Notes under the pieces: generated by a model
What the model was told of the DNA's origin: nothing
Database searches by the model: none
Seen by the model: the letters and a program-made list of their open reading frames with translations, nothing else
Made by a program: the position numbers and the translations under genes
NCBI GenBank assembly: GCA_964546275.1
Contig: CAZJJG010000015.1
Location: 1 to 30,604, forward strand
Length of the DNA: 30,604 bases
DNA from: MED-G78 sp964546275
Lineage (GTDB): Bacteria > Pseudomonadota > Gammaproteobacteria > Magnimaribacterales > D2472
Direction: 5' to 3'
In this document: in pieces, positions 23,556 through 30,604 of the stretch
Layout of the letters: each line of letters opens with the position of its first letter
Position numbering within the stretch: the stretch's first letter is position 1

Positions 23556-25037
23556 ATGAATATCCACGATGAAGCAATTGAACAAATTTTATTTGAGAAT
23601 AATATTAATCATGAATGGTCTAAGTCTGTTCAACATGAATTAAAAGGAATAAATTTATCTAAAGATTCACGCAGAAAAGATTTAACTGATAAACCTTTTA
23701 TAACTATCGACGGTTCTGATGCAAAAGATTTTGATGATGCTATTTTGTGTGAACATAAAGGAAGTCAAACAGTCTTAAGTGTCGCAATTGCAGATGTTGC
23801 TGATATCGTTAAGTTAGGTTCTAATCTTGATAATGAGGCTCGGGACAGAGGAACGTCAATATACTTTCCAGCTAAAGTTATTCCAATGCTTCCAGAAGAA
23901 ATCTCCAATAATCTATGCTCATTAGTTCCTGATGAGATAAGAAATGTTTTAGTTTGCAAAATGGTATTTGCTGATAACGGAAACATTGAAAGCTATGAAT
24001 TCCTTGAGGCTGCTATTAAATCTCAATTAAGGGCAACCTATCAATCAATAGATGAAGTCATTAATAAAAAAGCTGTTTTATCAGAACCTATTCAAAGGTC
24101 TGTTCATGCATTAAAAAACTTAACAAAAGTTTTATTAAGAAGGAGGACGGAAAGACAAGCTCTAGAGATTGATTCTGATGAGCCTATTCTTAATCTAGAT
24201 AATTCAGGTAATGTTATAAAGATTGTCACTTCGAAAAGGCTATTTTCACATCTAATGATTGAAGAATCCATGCTAGCTGCAAATATATGTGCAGCTAAAT
24301 ATATGAAAAAACATTATGGGTTTGGGGTTTATAGAATCCATGAAGAGCCTGAAGATATTAAAATTGATGCATTAAAAAACTTTTTTGCAGCAAAAGGGCT
24401 TACAACCAAATCAAAGAAAGATCCGTTAGAAATAATTAATCAGTGCTTAGAATTTTCTAAAGAGCATGATTTAAAAAAATCTCTTCAAACCTTAGTCCTT
24501 CAAAGTCTTCAGAGAGCAGAATATTCAACTGAAGATATAGGTCATTTTGGTCTGCAGTTAAAGCAATATGCTCACTTTACATCTCCTATAAGAAGATATC
24601 CTGACCTTATGGTTCATAGGCTAATTAAAAATAAACTATATAAGAAAATAGATGCAAATCTTCCCAACAAAGAGCAGATAGAATTAGATTGTTGTGAACT
24701 TTCAGATTTAGAGAGGCGAGCTGAAAAAGCTTCCAGAACTGTTGTTCAGCAACTTATATGTCATCATTTAAAAGAATATATCGGCGATGAATTTAATTCA
24801 ATAATTGTAGGTGTTACAGATTTTGGAATTTTTGCAGAAATAGATAATTTTTATATTTCTGGGCTAGTGCATGTCTCAGACTTGCCAGGTGATAGATATA
24901 TTTTTGATAAAATTAGCGGAGTTCTCAAAGGAAAATCAAGCGGTAGAACTTTTAGACAAGGTCAAAAAATAAAAGTAAAGATTAATAATGTTCTTCCGTA
25001 TGAAAGAAAGATAAATTTATCTATTATTAGTAAATGA
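23556..25037 (+). CDS. rnr: Ribonuclease R-type 3'-5' exoribonuclease, RNB plus S1 only
   Basis: Processive hydrolytic exonuclease of the RNase II/R family, acting on mRNA, rRNA and tmRNA-tagged messages. The 493 aa product contains only the catalytic RNB domain and a C-terminal S1 domain (about 405-490). The active-site run IDGSDAKDFDDAI supplies Asp52, Asp58, Asp60 and Asp61, equivalent to the four metal-binding Asp of E. coli RNase R. RGTSIYFP, HFGLQLKQYAHFTSPIRRYPDL and SGLVHVSDL are also present. E. coli RNase R has 813 aa. Its helix-turn-helix, two cold-shock domains and Lys-rich tail are missing here, and only 31 nt separate the ATG from the receptor gene, so there is no hidden upstream part. 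It overlaps rlmB by 4 nt (ATGA), and rnr-rlmB synteny supports RNase R rather than RNase II. Confidence 0.93.
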   Translation: MNIHDEAIEQILFENNINHEWSKSVQHELKGINLSKDSRRKDLTDKPFITIDGSDAKDFDDAILCEHKGSQTVLSVAIADVADIVKLGSNLDNEARDRGTSIYFPAKVIPMLPEEISNNLCSLVPDEIRNVLVCKMVFADNGNIESYEFLEAAIKSQLRATYQSIDEVINKKAVLSEPIQRSVHALKNLTKVLLRRRTERQALEIDSDEPILNLDNSGNVIKIVTSKRLFSHLMIEESMLAANICAAKYMKKHYGFGVYRIHEEPEDIKIDALKNFFAAKGLTTKSKKDPLEIINQCLEFSKEHDLKKSLQTLVLQSLQRAEYSTEDIGHFGLQLKQYAHFTSPIRRYPDLMVHRLIKNKLYKKIDANLPNKEQIELDCCELSDLERRAEKASRTVVQQLICHHLKEYIGDEFNSIIVGVTDFGIFAEIDNFYISGLVHVSDLPGDRYIFDKISGVLKGKSSGRTFRQGQKIKVKINNVLPYERKINLSIISK

Positions 25038-25765
25038 AGCAAAGCAACTTAGATCAAAGAATAGGCTTTCACAGCATAGAAAGTATTCTTGAGAATCATC
25101 CAGAAAAAATAAAGAAAATACTCCTTCCTGCTAATAGAGAAGATGAGAGAATTGAGTCATTGAAAAATTTAATAAATTCTAAGGGGCTTTCATACGAATT
25201 ATCAAAAAAAATAACTCAAGAGCCTGAAGCAACTATAAAGAAAGAGATTCAGTCGTCATTTCAAGATCTAAAAATATTAATTGAAAATAGGGATGCTCCG
25301 TCTCCGCTTATCTTAATACTTGATAATATTATTGATCCAAGAAATCTTGGCGCATGTATTAGATCCGCAGCTGTATCGGGAGTCGATGCTGTAATAATAA
25401 ATAAACATCATTGCGCTCCTACTAATGCTATTGCTCACAAAGTCTCTGCTGGAGGTTTTGAGGTTTTAAATATTTTCCATGTTACTAACTTGGTTAACTG
25501 CATTAAATTTTTAAAGATAAATGATATACAAATACTCGGGCTCAGTGAGCACGCTCCTTTGTTTCATTATGAAGAAGATCTTAGTATTGCTTCAGCGTTG
25601 ATTATGGGATCTGAAGAAGCAGGTATAAGACAAAAGACCTTAGAGGTATGTGATAACGTAATTTCTCTTAGTGGAAATAAAAAATTTAAAAGCTTAAATG
25701 TATCAGTTGCTACTGGAGTTATTTTAAATGAAGCCGTTAGGCAAAGGAGTCAAGCTAAGAATTAG
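25034..25765 (+). CDS. rlmB: 23S rRNA (guanosine-2'-O-)-methyltransferase (RlmB/TrmH type)
   Basis: SPOUT-class enzyme predicted to methylate G2251 in the P-loop of 23S rRNA using SAM. The 243 aa product matches E. coli RlmB in length (243). It has an N-terminal substrate-binding region (GFHSIESILEN...) and the three SPOUT motifs: DPRNLGACIRSA (101-112), IMGSEEAGIR (190-199) and KSLNVSVATGV (219-229), the latter two forming the knot. The ATG overlaps the rnr stop. rnr-rlmB pairing is conserved in gammaproteobacteria and is the main reason for RlmB rather than another TrmH paralog. Confidence 0.92.
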   Translation: MKQSNLDQRIGFHSIESILENHPEKIKKILLPANREDERIESLKNLINSKGLSYELSKKITQEPEATIKKEIQSSFQDLKILIENRDAPSPLILILDNIIDPRNLGACIRSAAVSGVDAVIINKHHCAPTNAIAHKVSAGGFEVLNIFHVTNLVNCIKFLKINDIQILGLSEHAPLFHYEEDLSIASALIMGSEEAGIRQKTLEVCDNVISLSGNKKFKSLNVSVATGVILNEAVRQRSQAKN

Positions 25766-25770
25766 CTTGA
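25750..25770 (+). terminator. Perfect 9-bp hairpin across the rlmB stop codon
   Basis: TCAAGCTAA and TTAGCTTGA form a perfect 9-bp stem with a 3-nt GAA loop; the TAG stop lies in the right arm. TATGAATTAATATT follows, without a T-run, so it is not a standard intrinsic terminator. It may be a 3'-end stabiliser or processing site. Its right arm overlaps the proposed lpxC -35 box. Confidence 0.4.
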
Positions 25771-25794
25771 TATGAATTAATATTACATTAGACT
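25767..25794 (+). promoter_or_regulatory. Putative lpxC promoter
   Basis: TTGATA (25767-25772; 5 of 6 matches) lies 16 nt before TAGACT (25789-25794; 4 of 6). The -10 box ends 6 nt before the lpxC ATG, so the transcript would start at or next to the start codon, that is, a leaderless message. There is no Shine-Dalgarno sequence in this interval, which fits. Confidence 0.45.
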
Positions 25795-25800
25795 TGATAC

Positions 25801-26718
25801 ATGCTTAAACAAAGAACCCTTAGAAATGCTATTAAAGCTACCGGAGTTGGTTTGCATACAGGTATTAAAGTTAACATGGAGTTGATGCCTGCAGAGGTTA
25901 ATTCAGGCATTAGATTCATAAGAACTGATATTGATTCTGATATTGAAATCCCTGCTCTAGCTGAATATGTTGGTGAAACTAGCATGTCTACAACCTTGGT
26001 AAAGGGTGATATTAAAGTTCATACTATAGAACATCTTCTCTCTGCCATTGCAGGGCTTGGAATAGATAATTGCATTATTAAATTAGATGGTCCAGAAGTC
26101 CCTATTATGGACGGTAGCGCTGGGCCTTTTGTTTTTTTACTTCAGTCAGCCGGTCTTCAAGAGCAAGAAGGTATGAAAAAATTTATCAAAGTTAAAAAAG
26201 AAGTAACTTCGAAAAGAGATGATGCTTTTGCAACCATTAAGCCTTTTGATGGCTTCAAAGTTTCATTTAAAGTTGATTTTGATCATCCTGTTCATAAAAC
26301 TCTTCCATCAGAATCTGTAATAGATTTTTCATCTACATCTTTTGTTAAAGAGGTATGCAGAGCTAGAACATTTGGCAATATGGATGAAATGGATGAATTA
26401 AAATCTAGGAATCTTGCACTTGGAGCAAGTGTAGCTAACGCAATTGCTTTTGGTAAAAATGAAATTATTAATGAAGAAGGCTTAAGGTTTAATGATGAGA
26501 TAGTAAAGCATAAGATGCTTGATGCTATTGGCGATCTTTATCTGCTTGGTGGCAATTTAATTGGAGAATTTTCAGGATACAAGTCTGGACATGCATTAAA
26601 TAATCAACTTTTAAGAAAAATTATTGAATCAGAAGAAGCTTATGAAATAGTAGGGTTTGAAAATCTAGATAATGCCCCCATTTCATATGTAAGACCGCCA
26701 TTTGGTGATATTACTTAA
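25801..26718 (+). CDS. lpxC: UDP-3-O-acyl-N-acetylglucosamine deacetylase
   Basis: Zinc enzyme for the committed step of lipid A synthesis in the cytoplasm. It is 305 aa, matching E. coli. Catalytic residues align almost one to one: Glu77 and His78 (HTIEHLLSA), His237 and Asp241 (KHKMLDAIGDL) as zinc ligands and catalytic residues, and His264 (SGHALNNQLL). The N-terminus MLKQRTLRNAIKATGVGLHTG is typical. This confirms an LPS-bearing Gram-negative host. lpxC-secA order is conserved with E. coli, although no secM lies between. Confidence 0.98.
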   Translation: MLKQRTLRNAIKATGVGLHTGIKVNMELMPAEVNSGIRFIRTDIDSDIEIPALAEYVGETSMSTTLVKGDIKVHTIEHLLSAIAGLGIDNCIIKLDGPEVPIMDGSAGPFVFLLQSAGLQEQEGMKKFIKVKKEVTSKRDDAFATIKPFDGFKVSFKVDFDHPVHKTLPSESVIDFSSTSFVKEVCRARTFGNMDEMDELKSRNLALGASVANAIAFGKNEIINEEGLRFNDEIVKHKMLDAIGDLYLLGGNLIGEFSGYKSGHALNNQLLRKIIESEEAYEIVGFENLDNAPISYVRPPFGDIT

Positions 26719-26769
26719 AATACTGCGTCATAATACAGAAGATAGGAATTTTCAAAACTAAATTATTTA

Positions 26770-29436
26770 ATGCTTAATATATTTTCAAAAATCTTTGGAT
26801 CTAGCAATGATAGAACTATCAAAAAGATGCAGCACCTTGTTGATAGCATTAATGGCTATGCTGATGAAATGTCTGATAAGGAAGATGTTTATTTTCTTAA
26901 TCTTAAAGAGGATCTAAATAATAAATATCAGAAAAACAAAGATATCAATTCCATATTACCCCTTGCATATGCTGCTGTTAGAGAAGCTAGCGTTCGAACT
27001 TTAGGCCTAAGACATTTTGATTCTCAGCTTTTTGGAGGAATATCTTTAGCTGAAGGTAATATTGCAGAAATGAAAACAGGAGAAGGTAAGACTCTAGTAG
27101 CTACCTTGCCTGCATTTTTGAATGCAAGTATAAATAATAAAGTTGTACTTGTTACTGTTAATGATTATCTAGCAACAAGAGATGCAGAATGGATGCGCCC
27201 AGTCTATGAATTCTTAGGCTTAACTGTTGGCACAGTCTACTCTGGCCAGTCAACCGAAGATAAAATAAGTGCTTATAAAGCAGATATTATTTATGCAACA
27301 AATAATGAATTAGGTTTTGATTATCTTCGCGATAATATGGCTCTAAGTGTAGAAGATAGAGCTCAATGTTCTTTAGATTTTGCAATTATTGATGAAGTTG
27401 ACTCCATCTTGATTGATGAAGCAAGAACTCCTCTGATTATATCTGGTCCATCAAATGAAAGCTCAGATCTATACAAACAGATTAAAAAAATTATTCCGAA
27501 ACTTCAAAGGCAATCAAGAGAGGAAACAGAAGAAGAGCCTTTAAAAGATCATGAGCGCGGACATTACATTATTGATGAAAAGAATAGATCTATAGAGCTC
27601 ACAGATGATGGGTATATCTTAGTAGAAGCTGAGTTAGAATCTTTAGGAGTTTTAGCTCAATCAGATGGGCTCTACTCTGTATCTAATTTAAAAATTATGC
27701 GTTTTGTTCAAGCAACTCTAAGAGCTACATTTATATTTGATAAGAATGTTCACTACCTAGTAAGAAATAATGAAGTGTTACTAATTGATGAACATACTGG
27801 GAGGACCATGAGTGGCAGGCGAATGTCTGAAGGTGTTCATCAAGCTTTAGAATGTAAAGAAAATGTGCCAATTCAAAGAGAGTCACAAACCTTAGCATCA
27901 ACAACTTTTCAAAACTTTTTTAGATTATTTAAAACTCTATCAGGAATGACTGGAACAGCTGATACTGAGGCGCTGGAATTTAAAGAGATTTACGGCCTAG
28001 ATGTAATAATTATTCCTACAAATAAACCAATGGTAAGAGATGATAAGAATGATCTAGTTTTTCTTACTAAAGCTTCAAAATATAAAGCTTTAATTAATGA
28101 GATTGAATCTTTACGAACAAAAATGGCTCCTATTCTAGTTGGAACTGCATCAGTGGAATCTTCTGAAGAAGTTTCTGAGTTATTAAAAACAAGAAAAATT
28201 CCTCACCAGATTCTAAATGCAAAGCATCATGAAAAAGAAGCAGAAATTATTGCTAATGCAGGCAAGGCTGGAATGGTTACTATTGCAACCAATATGGCTG
28301 GAAGAGGAACAGATATAGTTCTAGGTGGTAAAAAATTAGATGATGATGCTGATTGGGAGAGTAAGAATAAAAATGTTCTTGATGCTGGAGGTTTACACAT
28401 TCTAGGAACTGAGAGGCATGAATCAAGAAGGATTGATAATCAGCTAAGAGGTAGATCTGGAAGACAGGGTGATCCAGGATATTCTCAATTCTTTTTATCT
28501 CTAGATGACGATCTTTTAAGGTTGTTTATCTCTGATAGTAGAAGAGCTCTCTTCGAAAGAGTTGGTTTAGGAGAAGATCATATTGAACATAGAATGTTAT
28601 CAAGAGGTATAGAGAATGCTCAAAGAAGAATTGAGAGTAGAAATTTTGATATAAGAAAAAATCTTCTTGAATATGATGATGTTGCTAATGATCAGAGGCA
28701 AGCTATATATTCATTACGCAACCAGCTTCTAGAAGAGTCTGATATTAGTGAAACTATTTATGAGTTAATTGATCAAGAATTTACATCAGCAGCTAATGTT
28801 TATATTCCTATTGAATCTATAGAGTCACAATGGCAGGTTAAGGAATTAGAAGAGCAATTATTAGAAGATTTTGGAATGAATTCAGATATTTATAATAAAG
28901 TTCAAAAAGATAAATCTTTGTTACCTGAAACAATTGCTGAAATCATTTCTAATGATGCTCAGGAATTTTATAAAGAAAAATATGTAAAATTAGCAGACAC
29001 TAAATTAATGCTAGAAAAACAAGTAATGCTTCAAATTCTAGATGTCCATTGGAAAGAACATCTAGCAGAAATTGATCACTTGAGACAGAGTATAGGACTG
29101 AGAGCTTATGCTCAAAAAAACCCTAAGAATGAATATAAAAGAGAAGCTTATGCAATGTTTGAAGAAATGTTGGATCAAATTAATAAAGAAACTGTAAGAA
29201 TACTTTTCACCCTCCAGATAAATTCACCGGATGATGTTAAAAACATAAAAAATTCAGATAATAGTAATGAGAGTAATGAATTAGAGATGAAAAAAGAAGA
29301 TTTTAGTTCTGATGATAATTCACAAATCCCATCAGAAGGAACTCAAACTATCAAAAGAGATGAGCCAAAAATTGGAAGAAATGATCCGTGCTGGTGTGAT
29401 TCAGGAAAGAAGTATAAACAATGTCACGGAAAGTAA
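26770..29436 (+). CDS. secA: Preprotein translocase ATPase SecA
   Basis: Motor ATPase that pushes unfolded preproteins through SecYEG. It is 888 aa (901 in E. coli). Walker A MKTGEGKT spans residues 101-108, the DEAD-like box is DEVDSILIDEARTPLIISGP, and helicase motifs include ATNMAGRGTDIVLGG and QLRGRSGRQGDPG. The C-terminal SEC-C zinc motif is complete (Cys874, Cys876, Cys885, His886), preceded by an acidic, Ser-rich linker of about 50 residues. The 51-nt gap after lpxC holds no ORF and no SecM-type arrest peptide, so SecM-based feedback is not possible here. The gene is convergent with yacG, with 7 nt between their stops. Confidence 0.98.
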   Translation: MLNIFSKIFGSSNDRTIKKMQHLVDSINGYADEMSDKEDVYFLNLKEDLNNKYQKNKDINSILPLAYAAVREASVRTLGLRHFDSQLFGGISLAEGNIAEMKTGEGKTLVATLPAFLNASINNKVVLVTVNDYLATRDAEWMRPVYEFLGLTVGTVYSGQSTEDKISAYKADIIYATNNELGFDYLRDNMALSVEDRAQCSLDFAIIDEVDSILIDEARTPLIISGPSNESSDLYKQIKKIIPKLQRQSREETEEEPLKDHERGHYIIDEKNRSIELTDDGYILVEAELESLGVLAQSDGLYSVSNLKIMRFVQATLRATFIFDKNVHYLVRNNEVLLIDEHTGRTMSGRRMSEGVHQALECKENVPIQRESQTLASTTFQNFFRLFKTLSGMTGTADTEALEFKEIYGLDVIIIPTNKPMVRDDKNDLVFLTKASKYKALINEIESLRTKMAPILVGTASVESSEEVSELLKTRKIPHQILNAKHHEKEAEIIANAGKAGMVTIATNMAGRGTDIVLGGKKLDDDADWESKNKNVLDAGGLHILGTERHESRRIDNQLRGRSGRQGDPGYSQFFLSLDDDLLRLFISDSRRALFERVGLGEDHIEHRMLSRGIENAQRRIESRNFDIRKNLLEYDDVANDQRQAIYSLRNQLLEESDISETIYELIDQEFTSAANVYIPIESIESQWQVKELEEQLLEDFGMNSDIYNKVQKDKSLLPETIAEIISNDAQEFYKEKYVKLADTKLMLEKQVMLQILDVHWKEHLAEIDHLRQSIGLRAYAQKNPKNEYKREAYAMFEEMLDQINKETVRILFTLQINSPDDVKNIKNSDNSNESNELEMKKEDFSSDDNSQIPSEGTQTIKRDEPKIGRNDPCWCDSGKKYKQCHGK

Positions 29437-29443
29437 TTAAACT

Positions 29444-29608
29444 CTATTCCTCATAGAAATCTTCAGAATCAATAGGCCTAGAAACTACATTTTCTTCGCC
29501 AGCCCAAGAACCAAAATCAATTAATTTACATCTTTCAGAACAAAATGGTCTAAAGACATTCTTATTAGTTAAATCAATTTTTTTATTACAATTAGGACAT
29601 TCGTTCAT
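29444..29608 (-). CDS. yacG: DNA gyrase inhibitor YacG (zinc-binding)
   Basis: A 54-residue protein, MNECPNC followed by RPFCSERCKLIDFGSWA and an acidic tail. Four Cys (CPNC and C-x3-C: Cys4, Cys7, Cys23, Cys27) bind zinc. In E. coli YacG binds GyrB and inhibits gyrase. The acidic end is shortened relative to the E. coli protein (65 aa). The ATG lies inside the 3' end of coaE, overlapping by 17 nt, and coaE-yacG adjacency is conserved. It is short enough to be overlooked by length-filtered gene calling. Confidence 0.94.
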   Translation of the reverse strand: MNECPNCNKKIDLTNKNVFRPFCSERCKLIDFGSWAGEENVVSRPIDSEDFYEE

Positions 29609-30206
29609 TAGTGATTTCCAAATAAAAGTTATGTGTTTTAGCTACTTGTTGCTGAAGAGATGTTAGAGAAGATTCATTAGTAATGACATCATCTGCAATA
29701 CTAAGGCGTTGCTCTCTAGTTGCTTGTGAAGCCAATATTTTACTTATTTCAGCTGGATTAGAATTATCACGATTACTAGCTCGAGATATTTGTAACTGCT
29801 CACTACAATCAATAACTAAGATTCTTTCGTATTGATCCATAGATTGAGTTTCATATATAAGTGGAACCATAATAATTGTGTACTGTGATTTTGAAGCAAA
29901 AATAGATTTACTCATGTTGTCTCTAATTACAGGATGGAGAAAGCTTTCTAAAACTTTTTTTTGTGAGTTATCATTAAAAATGATCTCTCTTAATAGTTTT
30001 CTATTTATATTCTTAAACTCATCTAGTATTTTAGTTCCAAAATGATCAATTATTTTAAAATAAGCATTAGAGTTTTTAGAGGCTGCATCTTTAGCAATAA
30101 AATCTGCATCTATAACTGTGATACCTAGTTTTTCAAACTCATTTCCCACTGCAGACTTACCTGATCCTATTCCGCCTGTTAAGCCTATAATCATATTAGT
30201 TTCCAT
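29592..30206 (-). CDS. coaE: Dephospho-CoA kinase
   Basis: Last step of coenzyme A synthesis: phosphorylates the ribose 3'-OH of dephospho-CoA. The 204 aa length fits (206 in E. coli). P-loop GGIGSGKS spans residues 11-18; IDADFIAKD and the lid region SRASNRDNSN are typical. The first ATG (30206) has only a weak AAGA site. Met5 (30194, MIIGLTGGIGSGKS) has GGA 7 nt upstream and may be the real start, giving 200 aa. It is followed by overlapping yacG. E. coli places zapD between coaE and yacG; that gene is missing here. Confidence 0.96.
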   Translation of the reverse strand: METNMIIGLTGGIGSGKSAVGNEFEKLGITVIDADFIAKDAASKNSNAYFKIIDHFGTKILDEFKNINRKLLREIIFNDNSQKKVLESFLHPVIRDNMSKSIFASKSQYTIIMVPLIYETQSMDQYERILVIDCSEQLQISRASNRDNSNPAEISKILASQATREQRLSIADDVITNESSLTSLQQQVAKTHNFYLEITNERMS

Positions 30207-30250
30207 AATAAAATCTTACACTATATTCAACATTGTAAATTATTTAAGAC

Positions 30251-30276
30251 AAAAAAAAGCCCGCGTATAGCGGGCT
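30251..30276 (-). terminator. Intrinsic terminator of the rRNA operon
   Basis: On the minus strand AGCCCGC and GCGGGCT form a perfect 7-bp GC-rich stem with a 5-nt loop, followed by eight T (30258-30251). It lies about 10 nt after the 5S rRNA 3' end, a textbook rho-independent terminator and the strongest in the window. Confidence 0.9.
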
Positions 30277-30285
30277 CTAAAATTA

Positions 30286-30405
30286 AAGCCTGACAATTTC
30301 CTACTCTCACACAGGGAGACCCTGCACTACCATTGGCGTAGGTTCGTTTCACTTCTGAGTTCGAGATGGGATCAGGTGGTTCCAAACCGCTATTGTCATC
30401 AGGCA
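30286..30405 (-). rRNA. rrf: 5S ribosomal RNA
   Basis: About 120 nt, with ends TGCCTGATGACA and TTGTCAGGCTT pairing as the terminal stem. Internal conserved stretches match E. coli 5S: CGAACTCAGAAGTGAAACG, ATGGTAGTG and GAGAGTAGG. Ends are set by alignment to E. coli and may be off by a base or two. An AT-rich spacer of about 80 nt (30406-30486), containing an AAATATT/AATATTT repeat, separates it from 23S. Confidence 0.96.
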
Positions 30406-30486
30406 GACTGGTATGTAATTATTTCACTACAAATATTAAAAATATTTTATTGTTACTCTCAAACATGTTCCTTTCTTAAGGTTACA

Positions 30487-30604
30487 TGATCAAGCCTCAC
30501 GAGTTATTAGTACTAGTTAGCTCAACGTCTCGCAACGCTTACACATCTAGCCTATCAACGTCATAGTCTATGACGACTCTTTAGGAGACATAAAGTCTCT
30601 GGGA
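30487..30604 (-). rRNA. rrl: 23S ribosomal RNA (3' end, partial)
   Basis: The last ~118 nt of 23S rRNA on the minus strand. They include GACGTTGATAGGCTAGATG and GTGTAAGCG, then GTTGAGCTAACTAGTACTAATAAC and TCGTGAGGCTT, all matching the conserved 3' terminus. The gene continues beyond the window edge. The exact 3' end is approximate. Confidence 0.95.

Noticed and set aside
1..30604. CRISPR array, insertion sequence, prophage, toxin-antitoxin or restriction genes
   Set aside because: No spaced direct repeats, transposase, integrase or defence-family signatures were found on either strand; nearly every base belongs to housekeeping genes.

Overview
The window is an AT-rich stretch of a gammaproteobacterial chromosome. 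It is dominated by the classic RNA polymerase and ribosomal-protein supercluster. Gene order matches the Pseudomonas/E. coli lineage: birA near the tRNA-tuf cluster, tRNA-Trp before secE, lpxC-secA convergent with coaE-yacG, and rnr-rlmB. Several reductions point to a streamlined genome: a single tuf, RNase R without its RNA-binding N-terminus, BirA without its DNA-binding domain, near-zero intergenic spaces, and missing mutT and zapD. Together with a SAR86-like TonB receptor this suggests a free-living marine gammaproteobacterium, possibly of the SAR86 group. That placement is inference, not proven from the sequence.

Layout. Positions 1-18.9 kb are read on the minus strand. In transcription order they hold tRNA-Tyr, tRNA-Thr(GGT), tuf, a hairpin, tRNA-Trp, secE-nusG-rplK-rplA, an L10 leader, rplJ-rplL-rpoB-rpoC, rpsL-rpsG-fusA, and rpsJ-rplC-rplD-rplW-rplB (the last one cut by the window edge). 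Three sigma70-like promoters with GC-containing discriminators lie before tRNA-Thr/tuf, rpsL and rpsJ. From 18.96 kb the plus strand carries birA-msrA and a tRNA-Thr(TGT). An HPP-family membrane protein gene (minus) is then divergent from a TonB-dependent receptor gene (plus). These are followed on the plus strand by rnr-rlmB, lpxC and secA. The right end is minus strand again: coaE-yacG convergent with secA, then the 3' end of an rRNA operon (23S partial, 5S, intrinsic terminator).

How it works together. The left two thirds build and run the translation and transcription machinery: EF-Tu, EF-G, NusG, RNA polymerase beta/beta', and ribosomal proteins S7, S10, S12, L1-L4, L7/L12, L10, L11 and L23. 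The right third mixes housekeeping functions: protein biotinylation, methionine sulfoxide repair, RNA decay and rRNA methylation, lipid A synthesis, protein secretion and CoA synthesis. One probable nutrient-uptake pair (HPP protein/TonB receptor) looks like the only accessory content.

No mobile element, CRISPR array, phage gene or obviously novel gene system was found. The most interesting items are gene-architecture changes (BirA start and domain loss, minimal RNase R, lost ribosomal-protein operators beside a retained L10 leader) and a shared promoter discriminator. Several starts given here differ from the longest-ORF choice: rplW, rplJ, tuf and birA. yacG (54 aa) is easily missed.
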